64,000 nucleotides of DNA from Nostoc sp. ATCC 53789 (lineage in GTDB: Bacteria > Cyanobacteriota > Cyanobacteriia > Cyanobacteriales > Nostocaceae): positions 2,542,001 through 2,606,000 of the forward strand of contig NZ_CP046703.1 of assembly GCF_009873495.1 (NCBI RefSeq), read 5' to 3'. The notes beneath the pieces are model-generated. The model saw only the letters and a program-made list of their open reading frames with translations, had not been told where the DNA came from and ran no database searches. Within the stretch, counting starts at the first letter, position 1; each line of letters opens with the position of its first letter. The translations under genes were made by a program, and so were the position numbers. Positions 8,801-17,442 of this stretch are shown piece after piece.

Positions 8801-11579
8801 GTGCTTGGACTGAATCTAAAGTTCCTGTAAGAGATAGTTCATCCACAGTATTCTCTGTGGTTTCCATCTGAATATAGGTTGAGTCTGTAACTGCATCTTC
8901 AAACAGCAGTTGTGAATTTTCATCGAAAGAGCCGAACAAATCATCTGGTTGTGCTTGGACTGAATCTAAAGTTCCTGTAAGAGATAGTTCATCCACAGTA
9001 TTCTCTGTGGTTTCCATCTGAATATAGGTTGAGTCTGTAACTGCATCTTCAAACAGCAGTTGCGGATTTTCATCGAAAGAGCCGAATGAATCAAGTTCCA
9101 GATCAACAGCAGATATTTCTGAGGGCTGATGAGTAAATTCTGGAGCAAAATCTAAAGCTTCTGGTTGTTGCGCTCTAAGAGTTTCTTCCCCTAGATGCTG
9201 CGTGAAAAAAGGCATTTCCGGCGTGGAGGTATTGCTGATTACCGAGGAAATAGCTGAGTCACTCTGTGCTAATTCATCAAATAAATCATCTCCAGAATCT
9301 GATGAGAATATCAAATCTAGCTGCTCTTCGTGCTGGAAATTGATATCCAATTCTTCCAAGCCGAAACTAGCTCTATCAGAAGGTATAGGTTGCTGACTGT
9401 CAGCAAAAATATCATCAGTTGTAGCAAACAAACTCTCCTCTAACGCCCTTTCTACATTCTGCTCAATTAAGGAATTGAAATCGTCCTGTTCCTCTGTAAT
9501 TTCCTGATTCCAGAAGCTACTCAGATCATTTTCTGATTGAGAGAATTCAGATGTTGTTACTGTAGATATATCAAATAAATCAACGATTTCTGATTCACTT
9601 GTAGGCAGTAGTGTCTCTTCTTCCATTTCAGCGAACAGATTGTCTGAAGAGAACCCTGTTTCCTGGGGTAATTCTATATAGTCACTAGGGGTAATTGCTT
9701 CTACCCAATTTGCATTTCTAGTTTCTGAGAATAAGTTATCAAAACTATTTGCTTGATTGGTCGATAGTTCCACATTAGCGAATGCCTCAGTTTCTGGTTG
9801 AGCTACTTCATCTGTAGGCAACAGTTCTATATCATCATCTAGCCCCAGTGTCAATAAATCTTCAACTACATCGTTTTTGTTAACACCAGCAAGCTGGTTT
9901 GTCTCACTTGGAATATCAATAAATTCTTGTAAATCTTCGGAAGAAGAGTCTAAATTTATATCAAGTACGTTAATAGAACTTAACTCTGGAATCGTAGCAG
10001 ATGTTTGTTGATGTTGCGGTTCTGAATTCTCTTTTTCTAAGAAATTGTCGCCAAATAACAGGGATAAATCTTCCGTCGTGGCTGTAGTTGCTACTTGATC
10101 CAAGGAGAGTAAGTCAGATAAATCGCTATGAGCATCCTCAGCGTCAGTGTTGCTGAAATCAATTCCAAAATCATCGCTGGCAACAATATCTAAAGTTTCT
10201 TCTTGATGCCAACTTTCATCTAATTCGGGAGTCTCACCTGCAAATAAATCGGCAAGGGTATTTAACTCAGCTATTCCTACCTCTGGCCCATTGGGGTCAA
10301 GATTGTTACTGATTGGATGTGCTTCGTCATGTGTGGTGAAAGAAAAACTAGTGTGAGTTGCAGCGTTGAGTGGTGTCCCTTGTTGAACATAGGGGCGATC
10401 GCCTTTGACGTTGGCGTAACCAGACGCTCGCGGACTCACTAATGCTGCGCTATCGCTAGTATCCTTATCTAGATTAAGTTCCTCGGTTGTTTGGGCTAGG
10501 TCTAACTGCTCGGTGTTACCCTCAAAAATTGCCTCTGACGTAGTTGATGATTCTGTCAAAACCGCAGACTGTTCATCAAACAAATCAGGAGTAACTTCTA
10601 ACAGATCAATTTCTGCCAAGCTCAAAAGTGCTTCTAGTTGCTGACTAATTGCAATTTCGGCTTCTCTACCTTGCAGGACTAATTCTTGAGCTTGCTTGAT
10701 TTCGGTAATGACAATTTTAGCTAAAGTCAGATAACTATTTTCAGGATTGCCGATCGCACTAGCTGCTGCTTGACACAAACCACACCACTTGGACACATTC
10801 CAAGTTTCACCAAGTTTGACTAATTGGTAACAGCATTGTTGAAGGTTTTGCCGAGTTGAGGGTGTTGTGGTTTGCTTAAACAGTTGCAACATTTCTCGCA
10901 GTGTTTGCAGCACTTGGGCTTGAAACTCGCCCCAATTATTATGTTCTTTAGCGGTGACTGGCGATAGCGCAGCGTTAGCGTCTCGCACCTGCTGAGGTGC
11001 TACTGAGACAGATATTTCTGGAGATTCCTGATGGGTGTCTTCTGCCAAGCTAGGAATATCTCGCCGCAGGAAAAGTTCTGTAAGTGTGGAGACATTCTCT
11101 ACAGAGGTTGTGTGTAATTCTGTTGCGTCAGGATTGCTAGATACTCCACTTTTTCCTTGTTGTACAAGTAGTTCTAGATGTTCATACAACCATTGAAAGA
11201 CTGGCTCTGTTTCTGACATCAAAGTATTCGCTGCATCTTCAGAAAGACCGTAAGGCCCGCTCAAATGCTCTAACAGCGATTTTAGGGTATCAGATACACC
11301 AAGAAATAAAGACTCTAACTTTTGGTCAATCTGAACCGGATTATCTTTAAGAACTTTAAAACAATCTTCCAGACGGTGGGAGGTATGCTGGATGCTAGTC
11401 AATCCAAGCATCGCCGCTCCTCCTTTGATGGAGTGAGCCGCCCGGAAGACTTCACTGATCATTTCCGGGTCGTTCAGGGTACCTTCTAGATTCAGTAACC
11501 CCTGCTCAATGGTATTCAGGTGATCCCTGGCTTCTTCGATAAAGTAACCCAAAATCCGCTGTTGTTGTTCCGGCAGCAT
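5868..11579 (-). CDS. hmpE: HmpE, CheA-type hybrid histidine kinase
   Basis: A 1903-residue kinase. An Hpt domain sits at the N-terminus with phospho-acceptor His49 in FRAAHSIKGGAAMLGL. A very long acidic linker follows, about 330-1250, rich in Asp, Glu and Ser and containing four tandem 50-residue repeats. The CheA dimerisation helices start near 1263 (VKQLDDMSNLVGELVVNR). The HATPase region has LNNAIAHGIE, GDDGAGID and GRGVGMDVV. A CheW-like domain follows, then a receiver domain from about 1776 with the Asp in IVFCDIEMP near 1821. It is the last gene of the hmpABCDE cluster. In Nostoc punctiforme the hmp system controls hormogonium gliding and type IV pili; the same order is seen here. Its start is preceded by repeats and lacks an obvious ribosome-binding site. 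Confidence 0.9.
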   Translation of the reverse strand: MLPEQQQRILGYFIEEARDHLNTIEQGLLNLEGTLNDPEMISEVFRAAHSIKGGAAMLGLTSIQHTSHRLEDCFKVLKDNPVQIDQKLESLFLGVSDTLKSLLEHLSGPYGLSEDAANTLMSETEPVFQWLYEHLELLVQQGKSGVSSNPDATELHTTSVENVSTLTELFLRRDIPSLAEDTHQESPEISVSVAPQQVRDANAALSPVTAKEHNNWGEFQAQVLQTLREMLQLFKQTTTPSTRQNLQQCCYQLVKLGETWNVSKWCGLCQAAASAIGNPENSYLTLAKIVITEIKQAQELVLQGREAEIAISQQLEALLSLAEIDLLEVTPDLFDEQSAVLTESSTTSEAIFEGNTEQLDLAQTTEELNLDKDTSDSAALVSPRASGYANVKGDRPYVQQGTPLNAATHTSFSFTTHDEAHPISNNLDPNGPEVGIAELNTLADLFAGETPELDESWHQEETLDIVASDDFGIDFSNTDAEDAHSDLSDLLSLDQVATTATTEDLSLLFGDNFLEKENSEPQHQQTSATIPELSSINVLDINLDSSSEDLQEFIDIPSETNQLAGVNKNDVVEDLLTLGLDDDIELLPTDEVAQPETEAFANVELSTNQANSFDNLFSETRNANWVEAITPSDYIELPQETGFSSDNLFAEMEEETLLPTSESEIVDLFDISTVTTSEFSQSENDLSSFWNQEITEEQDDFNSLIEQNVERALEESLFATTDDIFADSQQPIPSDRASFGLEELDINFQHEEQLDLIFSSDSGDDLFDELAQSDSAISSVISNTSTPEMPFFTQHLGEETLRAQQPEALDFAPEFTHQPSEISAVDLELDSFGSFDENPQLLFEDAVTDSTYIQMETTENTVDELSLTGTLDSVQAQPDDLFGSFDENSQLLFEDAVTDSTYIQMETTENTVDELSLTGTLDSVQAQPDDLFGSFDENPQLLFEDVATSTYIQMEPTENTVDELSLTETLDSVQEQPDDLFGSFDENSQLLFEDVATDSTYIQMEPTENTVDVSLTETSLDISFGDTSNSAQTNLENFETEENNNLETAFELPINPDLDDTHLGFANALLFTETALLEATNQQQLEENAATIDSQDVNDFTQTIIQEDVETDLYDLGEISESVTVSEDENAILASDEELVTTETVELVAPEDDFADLEALLGEEVALNSKATSIPEVDFAALEELLGTDNDSNVHDGLRQRQPFNTQPVLAKNDVPPPAIDEFGDLEKLLAEADQTISHSPAAKSNTSKPPRPSTRRAARFEETMKVPVKQLDDMSNLVGELVVNRNTLEQDHERLRQSLDNLLIQVQQLSDVGARMQELYERSLLEASLLAGRKKKDSGLQAPDFNADRGFSELEMDRFTPFHTLSQQMIERIVRVRESASDIDFVTEETERVARQFRQVTTQLQEGLTRARMVPFAQTIDRWRRGVRDNAIKCGKQVELVIEGGDTLIDKMILDHLTDPLTHMLNNAIAHGIETPEERQAAGKPPVGIITIRAFYQGNQTIISVGDDGAGIDSAKVKAKAVKIGMITEAQAKAMSRLEVYDLLFQSGFTIKDQADEISGRGVGMDVVRSEISEIRGTVNTDSAIGKGTTFTIRLPLTLSICKALCCVSDRSRIAFPMDGVEDTLDIPVKNIQHDANGQSFISWRDTVLPFRPLKELLTFNRQISRGNVYGGTRDDDMVSVVVVRSANTLIALQIDLVLSEQEIVIKQFEGPAPKPIGVAGATVLGDGRIMPIADVLEIIDIFQGRISTQMGGNSWQQKGAPIDTSPAKIDPTVLIVDDSITVRELLSLTFNKAGYRVEQARDGQEAWDKLRSGLPCDIVFCDIEMPRCDGLELLSRIQKDSNLNHLPIAMLTSRGADKHRQIAAQLGASGYFTKPYLEEALLEAAARMLKGEKLVSTTSNV
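8540..9110 (-). repeat. four tandem ~150-bp repeats inside hmpE
   Basis: The coding sequence repeats with a period of about 150 bp (147 bp where one codon is missing), four copies. Each encodes about 50 residues containing FGSFDEN-P/S-QLLFED, then TYIQME, then ENTVDELSLT and LDSVQAQP. The copies are nearly identical at the DNA level, so the duplication is recent or kept uniform by gene conversion. It lies in the acidic linker, at roughly residues 823-1013, and does not interrupt a catalytic domain. Confidence 0.9.
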
Positions 11580-11582
11580 AGC

Positions 11583-11766
11583 AAAAGTTATGAGTTATGA
11601 GTTGTTAGTTGTTAGTTGTGAGTTATGAGTTATGAGTTGTGAGTTATGAATTATGAGTTATGAGTTGTAATTTTTATTGCTAACTTTTTACTCCTAACTC
11701 CTAACTTTATTTCAAGTAGTGAGTTGTGATTTTTAGTTCTAACTCCTCACTCCTAACTCCTAACTT
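11583..11766. repeat. short tandem heptamer-type repeats between hmpD and hmpE
   Basis: Degenerate tandem copies of GAGTTAT/GAGTTGT and later of AACTCCT fill the whole spacer. The translation start of hmpE (11579) lies directly beside them, so its leader is made of repeat DNA. This type of short tandem repeat is common in Nostoc spacers. Confidence 0.85.
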
Positions 11767-11768
11767 TT

Positions 11769-14699
11769 TTATCTGGTTTCCATCGTTTCCACTCGGAAAC
11801 GTTCAACGGAGGCGATCAAGTCACGGGATACACCTACTAAGTGTTGTAGGGCACCTGAAACTCGCTGTGCTTCCTGGGAAGTTTCTTGTGCAGTTAGTTC
11901 TACTGATTGCATTACGTGAGCGACAGCGCGGGAGGTTTCAGTCTGTTCCACAGTGTCGCTGGTAATAGAGCGCACAAGAATATCAATACGATTCGCCACT
12001 TGAATAATATTTTCGAGCGATCGCTTGGCTTCTTCTGCCAATTTTGTCCCTTTAATTACTTGTTGTGTGCCTTCTTCCATCGCGGTCATTACAGAACCTG
12101 TTTCGCTTTGGATTTGCATCACAATTTGTTCAATTTCCTTCAGGGATTTGGCAGATTTATCTGCTAACTGGCGCACTTCATCTGCTACGATCGCAAACCC
12201 GCGTCCAGCTTCTCCCGCTCTTGCCGCCTCAATACTAGCATTGAGTGCTAACAAGTTGGTTCTGGAAGCAATCTGCGAAATCAACGCCACAATTTTAGAA
12301 ATTTCTTGAGAAGATTCCGCCAACCGCTTCACTTTGCGAGTGGTTTCGGCAACGGTTTCTCGAATTTCCAAAATACCTGCGACGGTATTTTCTACCGCTT
12401 CACCACCTTGGAGAGCGATCGTACTAGCATCACGAGCAACGGTTTCAGCTTCCCGCGCCGCCTCTGCGACTCGCTGAATCGAGTCGGTCATTACCTGTAC
12501 AGAATTCAGCGTTACTGCTAACTCTTCTGCTTGACGCAAAGCATCACTAGATAAGGCTCTAGCAAAGGTTTCAGAGTTGGTTGCACCTTTTGTTACATCC
12601 TTCGCTGCCACTTTTACCTGTTGCACAATATCTCGCAGGTTTTGAATTGTCAGGTTAAAAGCATCGGCTACGGCTCCTAGTACGTCGGCTGTCACTTCAG
12701 CTTGGACTGTTAAATCGCCTCTAGCAGCTCCTTCCACATCATCCAAAAGGCGAATCACCTGACGTTGCAGGTTTTCCTTGGCTTCCTCTTGTTCATCAGC
12801 TTTCCGTTGGGCTTCACTTGTCGTTGTGAAAATTACCCGCGCCATTTCATTAAAGCCAGTGGATAAATGCCCCAATTCATCTTCAGAAAACACTGTGGCT
12901 TGAGCATTCAAATTTCCTTGGCGTACAGCTTCAAACTGAGCTTGCAGATCATTGGTTGTGCGCCGAATTTGTTTGAGTGCAAGATTTCCCATAAAGCCTG
13001 CGGTGGTAAAACCGGCAATTCCTGCTGCTAGGGACATTGCCCAACCTGTGTTTCGTACTGATTCACGTTGTTGGGCTGGCGAAAATGTGGTGGCGACAAA
13101 GCTAACTGTGGCTACAACTAGCGCTGAGACAATGCCCACACTTCCAGCAATCAACCATTGTTTCCGTTCTATAGAAGCATTTTCTAATGGTGCTAACCAG
13201 CCTTGCTCGACGCTAACGTTGGGTTCTAGTTTCGAGACATCTGTTTGGCTAAAGACTGGAACTCCTTCATGGGAACCAGTCATCGAAAATAGTTCCTCTT
13301 CGCGATCGGCTGCATTGCTTCCAGAAGTATCCGTGCTTTGACGTACACTGCCACTAGTTTCTGCTGGAGCAGAATACATTGCTGCATCACCGAAGTTAGA
13401 ATCTTCTTCGATCAGGTCAAACCCTGGAATGTTTCCTAAATCGTCAAATTCTTCAAAGTCATCTAAAAAGTCAATATTGCTCTTAGAATTTTCTCCATTC
13501 AGTATATTGTTTGAGTCTTCATAAGAACTTAAACCATCTGAGCCAAAGGCAGACTCAAATGCTTCCATATCAAAATTTTCATCATCAAAGCTATTTTTGC
13601 TGATGATTTCACTTGATTTCATCTGCTTTTCTTTCAGAGGGATATCGCTCTTAAAAGATGAATAATTATCAGATGATTCTGGTTGAAAATCTTGCTCTGC
13701 TTCCAAATTTTGTGACTTCAACCAATCATGTGCTTCGGTTTCAGGCAAATCATATCTACTATTGTTATTTGTAGTTGTCGAACTATTTATAGGTTGTTCT
13801 TCAACAACAATAAGTAAAGTCTCGTCTCCAAAATTAGATTTATTATATTCTAAGTTCCCAATCCTAGACTCTGAAGACTTTGGCTCACTCAACAAATCAG
13901 AGAAATTATTTTCGCTACTACTAGTTTGTGAATTAAAAGATGAAGAATTATTATTGTCAATAGCTGAATTTCCATGATCGCGATTTATCTCGTTCTCTGA
14001 AAATTGACTATTTACTAATGATTCTTCATGGCTCTCTTCGGAAATATCTTCCTGCCAAAAAGCAGGCAAATCTAATTCTGTTTTTTCCTCATAACTACTG
14101 CTATTTAAATTTTGTTCCTCTGATTCTTCATCCAAAGCAAAAGGGTCGTCACCAAAAGCTATAGAAGAATCTGAGATTTTTCCCATTCCAATACTATCTT
14201 CTGTGGGGATGTCAAATGGACTATTTGAAGATAGTTCTGTAACCCCATCCACAGTTTCTTGAGGCTCTCCAAAAAAGTTCAAATCAAGGTTATTACTGTC
14301 AAACTCCTCACTAGCTTCCAAATCTTCTAATTCTGGTTCGCTATATGCCAGTGGATCGGACATCTCTGAGGAATTTATCTGCTCTTGACTTCCTGATGTA
14401 TCAATCTGTCCACCGAATGACTGTAAATATTGATTGATATTCTCAATTCCATTATTGGCAAAACCAATAATTTCTTGTTCGTTAGTCAAGCTTAATACCT
14501 GTTGATATTCTTCTTTTGCAACATCGTACTGTTGCAAAACATAGTAGATGTGACCCCTTAACAAATGAGTGTTGGGGTCATTTGGTAGATTTTGCACCAC
14601 TTGATCAACTAAAGTGGCGGCAACCTCATAATTCCTTTGAACATAGGCGGTCATCGCCTGTTGATATGTTGGTTCGTAATTATCAATACTTGCTGCCAT
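11769..14699 (-). CDS. hmpD: HmpD, methyl-accepting chemotaxis protein
   Basis: About 976 residues from the ATG at 14699, which has GGAGG five bases upstream; in-frame ATGs nine codons further out would overlap hmpC. TPR-like helices occupy about residues 5-75 ([20 protein letters not shown]). A long acidic, Ser- and Asn-rich linker follows to about 500. Two membrane helices come at about 515-537 and 550-572, then HAMP-like segments. The MCP signalling domain has its conserved tip [18 protein letters not shown] near residue 825. There is no periplasmic sensor domain between the two close helices, so the input probably comes from the cytoplasmic TPR part or from protein partners. It should couple through HmpC to HmpE. 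Confidence 0.9.
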   Translation of the reverse strand: MAASIDNYEPTYQQAMTAYVQRNYEVAATLVDQVVQNLPNDPNTHLLRGHIYYVLQQYDVAKEEYQQVLSLTNEQEIIGFANNGIENINQYLQSFGGQIDTSGSQEQINSSEMSDPLAYSEPELEDLEASEEFDSNNLDLNFFGEPQETVDGVTELSSNSPFDIPTEDSIGMGKISDSSIAFGDDPFALDEESEEQNLNSSSYEEKTELDLPAFWQEDISEESHEESLVNSQFSENEINRDHGNSAIDNNNSSSFNSQTSSSENNFSDLLSEPKSSESRIGNLEYNKSNFGDETLLIVVEEQPINSSTTTNNNSRYDLPETEAHDWLKSQNLEAEQDFQPESSDNYSSFKSDIPLKEKQMKSSEIISKNSFDDENFDMEAFESAFGSDGLSSYEDSNNILNGENSKSNIDFLDDFEEFDDLGNIPGFDLIEEDSNFGDAAMYSAPAETSGSVRQSTDTSGSNAADREEELFSMTGSHEGVPVFSQTDVSKLEPNVSVEQGWLAPLENASIERKQWLIAGSVGIVSALVVATVSFVATTFSPAQQRESVRNTGWAMSLAAGIAGFTTAGFMGNLALKQIRRTTNDLQAQFEAVRQGNLNAQATVFSEDELGHLSTGFNEMARVIFTTTSEAQRKADEQEEAKENLQRQVIRLLDDVEGAARGDLTVQAEVTADVLGAVADAFNLTIQNLRDIVQQVKVAAKDVTKGATNSETFARALSSDALRQAEELAVTLNSVQVMTDSIQRVAEAAREAETVARDASTIALQGGEAVENTVAGILEIRETVAETTRKVKRLAESSQEISKIVALISQIASRTNLLALNASIEAARAGEAGRGFAIVADEVRQLADKSAKSLKEIEQIVMQIQSETGSVMTAMEEGTQQVIKGTKLAEEAKRSLENIIQVANRIDILVRSITSDTVEQTETSRAVAHVMQSVELTAQETSQEAQRVSGALQHLVGVSRDLIASVERFRVETMETR

Positions 14700-14713
14700 T
14701 TCCTCCTCCAATT

Positions 14714-15244
14714 TCATCCTGCCCACCTAGCACTCCGTACAATTGCCATTTGATCGAGCAGTCGTAGACACTGATTATTTTTGGTACTTAGTAACCACTC
14801 TCCACGTAGAAAGGGAACCATAGTATCTGGAACACCAGTTGGTGGCATAAGATTCTGGACATCCAACCAGTCCATACCACCGATTTCCTCTACTGCTAAA
14901 CCCACTATTGTGTCTTGCTCCTCGATGGCAATCACCGAAATTTCTGCTCTATCCGTGTTTAATGCACTTGCTTCCCCCAGAAATTGACCCAAATCAGCCA
15001 CCCAAATAACTCGACCTCGTAAATTTAGAGTACCCAAAAGTAAAGGAGAAGCATTAGGAATCGGGGTGATTCTATCAGGACTTAGTTCAATTACCTCCCG
15101 GATGCCAGTTGCTTGTAGTGCAAACTCCTGATGCGAGGGAATGTAAAATCTCAAATGTAACTCACCTTCAGGACTTTCCACTTGTAATTCTGGTCGGAAG
15201 TGGTCTTGACCGCTACCACTTAAAAAGTCCGGTTTGCTGACCAT
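14714..15244 (-). CDS. hmpC: HmpC, CheW-type coupling protein
   Basis: A 176-residue CheW-like protein. After about 30 residues the domain begins with [20 protein letters not shown]. It continues through [17 protein letters not shown] and [17 protein letters not shown], the typical signature of CheW (pattern: G-x-x-N-x-R-G-x-v-x-x-v-x-D-L). CheW proteins link the receptor tip to the kinase P5 domain, here expected between HmpD and HmpE. The stop is 14 bases before the preferred start of hmpD, and hmpB ends 13 bases upstream, so the genes are co-transcribed. The start is ATG at 15244 with AAGGATA about ten bases upstream. Confidence 0.9.
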   Translation of the reverse strand: MVSKPDFLSGSGQDHFRPELQVESPEGELHLRFYIPSHQEFALQATGIREVIELSPDRITPIPNASPLLLGTLNLRGRVIWVADLGQFLGEASALNTDRAEISVIAIEEQDTIVGLAVEEIGGMDWLDVQNLMPPTGVPDTMVPFLRGEWLLSTKNNQCLRLLDQMAIVRSARWAG

Positions 15245-15257
15245 ATTGCTTTTATCC

Positions 15258-15623
15258 TTATCCTCGCAGCAGTTGTTTGACTGTTCCTACCAACTCGGTT
15301 GGTTGAAACGGTTTGGCTATGTAGGCATCTGCACCCTGCTTCATGCCCCAGTAGCGATCAAATTCTTCGCCTTTGGAAGAACACATCACCACCGGGACAT
15401 TTTGGGTTTTGGGATCGGATTTTAACCGCCGACAAACTTCGTAGCCGTTCATCCGGGGCATGACAATATCTAACACCACTAAATCGGGAGGTGCTATTTG
15501 GATTGCCTCCAATGCTTCTAATCCATCGCTGGCATGGGTAACTGTTAGGCCAGTTGCTTTTAGGAGGTCTGTAATCATCTCCCTTTGCGCGATACTGTCT
15601 TCCACAATCAGAACTGTACTCAT
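15258..15623 (-). CDS. hmpB: HmpB, CheY-like response regulator
   Basis: A 121-residue single receiver domain. Conserved residues are visible: the acidic pocket in VLIVEDS, phospho-acceptor Asp in LVVLDIVMP, Ser in VMCSSK, and Lys in IAKPFQP. There is no output domain, as for CheY. In the hmp system it is expected to receive phosphate from HmpE and act on the motility machinery. An AGGAGG sequence lies about twelve bases before the ATG. The gene sits between hmpA and hmpC on the same strand; the 213-base gap to hmpA could hold an additional promoter. Confidence 0.9.
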   Translation of the reverse strand: MSTVLIVEDSIAQREMITDLLKATGLTVTHASDGLEALEAIQIAPPDLVVLDIVMPRMNGYEVCRRLKSDPKTQNVPVVMCSSKGEEFDRYWGMKQGADAYIAKPFQPTELVGTVKQLLRG

Positions 15624-15836
15624 AAATGTCTATTTACCTCCTGATGTAGACGTTCCTATTTGGAACATTCCCTGATTCCTCCGCAATTATTAACTGTATA
15701 AATTAATTGTATGTTCTCACTATTTTCCTGGATATTGAGGTTTCACTGAGTTGGCTGACTCTGTGATAACATCTTTTAACTGATCTTTTAGTAGATCAAC
15801 AAGTTATGTTTTCCCCCAGCCCTTACTCCCTATTCC

Positions 15837-17033
15837 CTACTCCCCATTTTCATAGAATTCTATTTTGAGATATTTCTCTACAATCATGAGTAATTCAGTG
15901 TCGGTAAATGGTTTTGTTAAATAATCTGTTGCCCCGACCATACTAGCTTTGACTCGATCAATAAATCCATCTTTACCAGTAAGCATGATAATCGGTGTGA
16001 GCCGAAATGCTGTGGAATGTCGCAACATGGCGCAAACCTCGTACCCCTCCAATTCCAACATAGCGATGTCGCACAAAATTAAATCCGGTTTGAGTTGAAA
16101 AACCAGACTCAGTGCTTCTAAGGGATTGGTGAGAGCGATCGCTTCATAGCCTTGTGGTTGTAAGATCGAATTTATAGTCTCACCGATGGCGATCGCATCG
16201 TCAATACATACTATCCGCCCCCTGTGTTTTCCCTTCAATTCCCAGTTCTCATTGTGGGTATCTGGTTTAGTTGTGGCTGAATATACTAGTTGGAGCCAAC
16301 TCTGTTGCACATAAGGATATATTGCCTTAGCAACTGTCAAAATATCTCGGTTGAGATAGCGAGCCAGTTGACGCAAGGATGTTTTACCATCAGCCCAATG
16401 TTGTAATTTCTCTACAGTTGCTTCTGGTAGCGATGATTGTAGCTGAACTTTGTCAGATAGCACTGGCAATTGTTCGGGAGACTGAATGTGCGGATAGAGT
16501 TCTTTCCACTCTTGCACCTGCTTCGTAATTTTTGTAACAAATGGAGCAATCTCGAAAGTGTTTAATTGTGGGGCAAGTGCCGCACCCTGATGGAAAATGA
16601 AGTTCCCTTGGTGTAAACTCAGCAGATCAAAGAGAGTTTCATGCACCAAGCCGTGAATGATACTACCAGCTATCTTGGGGTTGATAATATTTCGCTCCAA
16701 AAGTGCCCACAGATAGGCATACTCTGGTGAGTCGGTTGATGGTAGAGAGGCAATCTGTTTGTCGGTGAGTCGCATCTCGACTCGATAATGACGTAAATAA
16801 TCGTTAATTCTGGATAAATTACTCTCACCTTCTCGGCAATAGATAATTTGACCATTGAGGAAAAAGACGAACCAAGACTGTTGTTTGGGGCGATAAATGT
16901 TTGCTCCCTCTCCACTCAGCTTGTTGTTATGGTGAGAGCTATGAGCTTCTACCCATAGTTGTCCAGTTCGTTGTCCCAACGCAATCAATTGCAGGATACT
17001 GCAAATATCAATTTCACTTAAATTTCCCTGCAT
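15837..17033 (-). CDS. hmpA: HmpA, PATAN-domain response regulator
   Basis: A 398-residue protein of the PatA type. The N-terminal part, residues 1 to about 170, starts MQGNLSEIDICSILQLIA and matches the PATAN (DUF4388) domain. A helical middle region of about 100 residues follows. The C-terminal receiver domain begins near 272 (RIVCIDDA), with Asp in LILCDIAML and Lys in YLTKPF. PATAN proteins are adaptors found in several cyanobacterial chemotaxis-like systems. It is the first gene of the hmp cluster; AAGGAG lies upstream of the ATG. It is divergent from hmpF, with a 409-base shared promoter region. Confidence 0.9.
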   Translation of the reverse strand: MQGNLSEIDICSILQLIALGQRTGQLWVEAHSSHHNNKLSGEGANIYRPKQQSWFVFFLNGQIIYCREGESNLSRINDYLRHYRVEMRLTDKQIASLPSTDSPEYAYLWALLERNIINPKIAGSIIHGLVHETLFDLLSLHQGNFIFHQGAALAPQLNTFEIAPFVTKITKQVQEWKELYPHIQSPEQLPVLSDKVQLQSSLPEATVEKLQHWADGKTSLRQLARYLNRDILTVAKAIYPYVQQSWLQLVYSATTKPDTHNENWELKGKHRGRIVCIDDAIAIGETINSILQPQGYEAIALTNPLEALSLVFQLKPDLILCDIAMLELEGYEVCAMLRHSTAFRLTPIIMLTGKDGFIDRVKASMVGATDYLTKPFTDTELLMIVEKYLKIEFYENGE

Positions 17034-17442
17034 TTACCTAAAAAGTACTCCTTGTAATGCCGTTAAATATTATTTTTGAATTGTGTCCTGCAATTTTTCC
17101 ATTTTTAGAGCAGGTAGTTTAAGTATTGATTATGGAGTATTGGCAAGATTTTTACCCTTCTCCTTGTTGGCATTAGGGAATAGATTCAACTATAAACCTT
17201 AATCTTTCGTAATACACTTTGACAAAGCTAGTGTTAACACGGAAGTCATCATCACTGTCATCAGTACAAAATATAAAGGCGTGACCAAATCGCTTTTATT
17301 AATATCAAGGCGTAATATATTGCGTCTATAGTTTTGTCTGTCTTGTTTTCCTAAACCTGGGTTCAGGGAGACAAGTTAACAGAATTATTTAAGGTATATC
17401 CCAAAACACGAACTTTAAGTGCATCAATAAAGGACTAACGGT
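17034..17442. promoter_or_regulatory. divergent hmpA/hmpF promoter region
   Basis: The spacer must hold promoters for both directions. GGGAATAG at 17176-17183 (plus) resembles the J-Box, recalled as GGGAATACT, proposed for SigJ-dependent hormogonium genes in Nostoc punctiforme. On the minus strand, GCCAATACT near 17132-17140 is a weaker match towards hmpA. The match is by eye and imperfect; no transcription start is known from the sequence. Confidence 0.35.
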
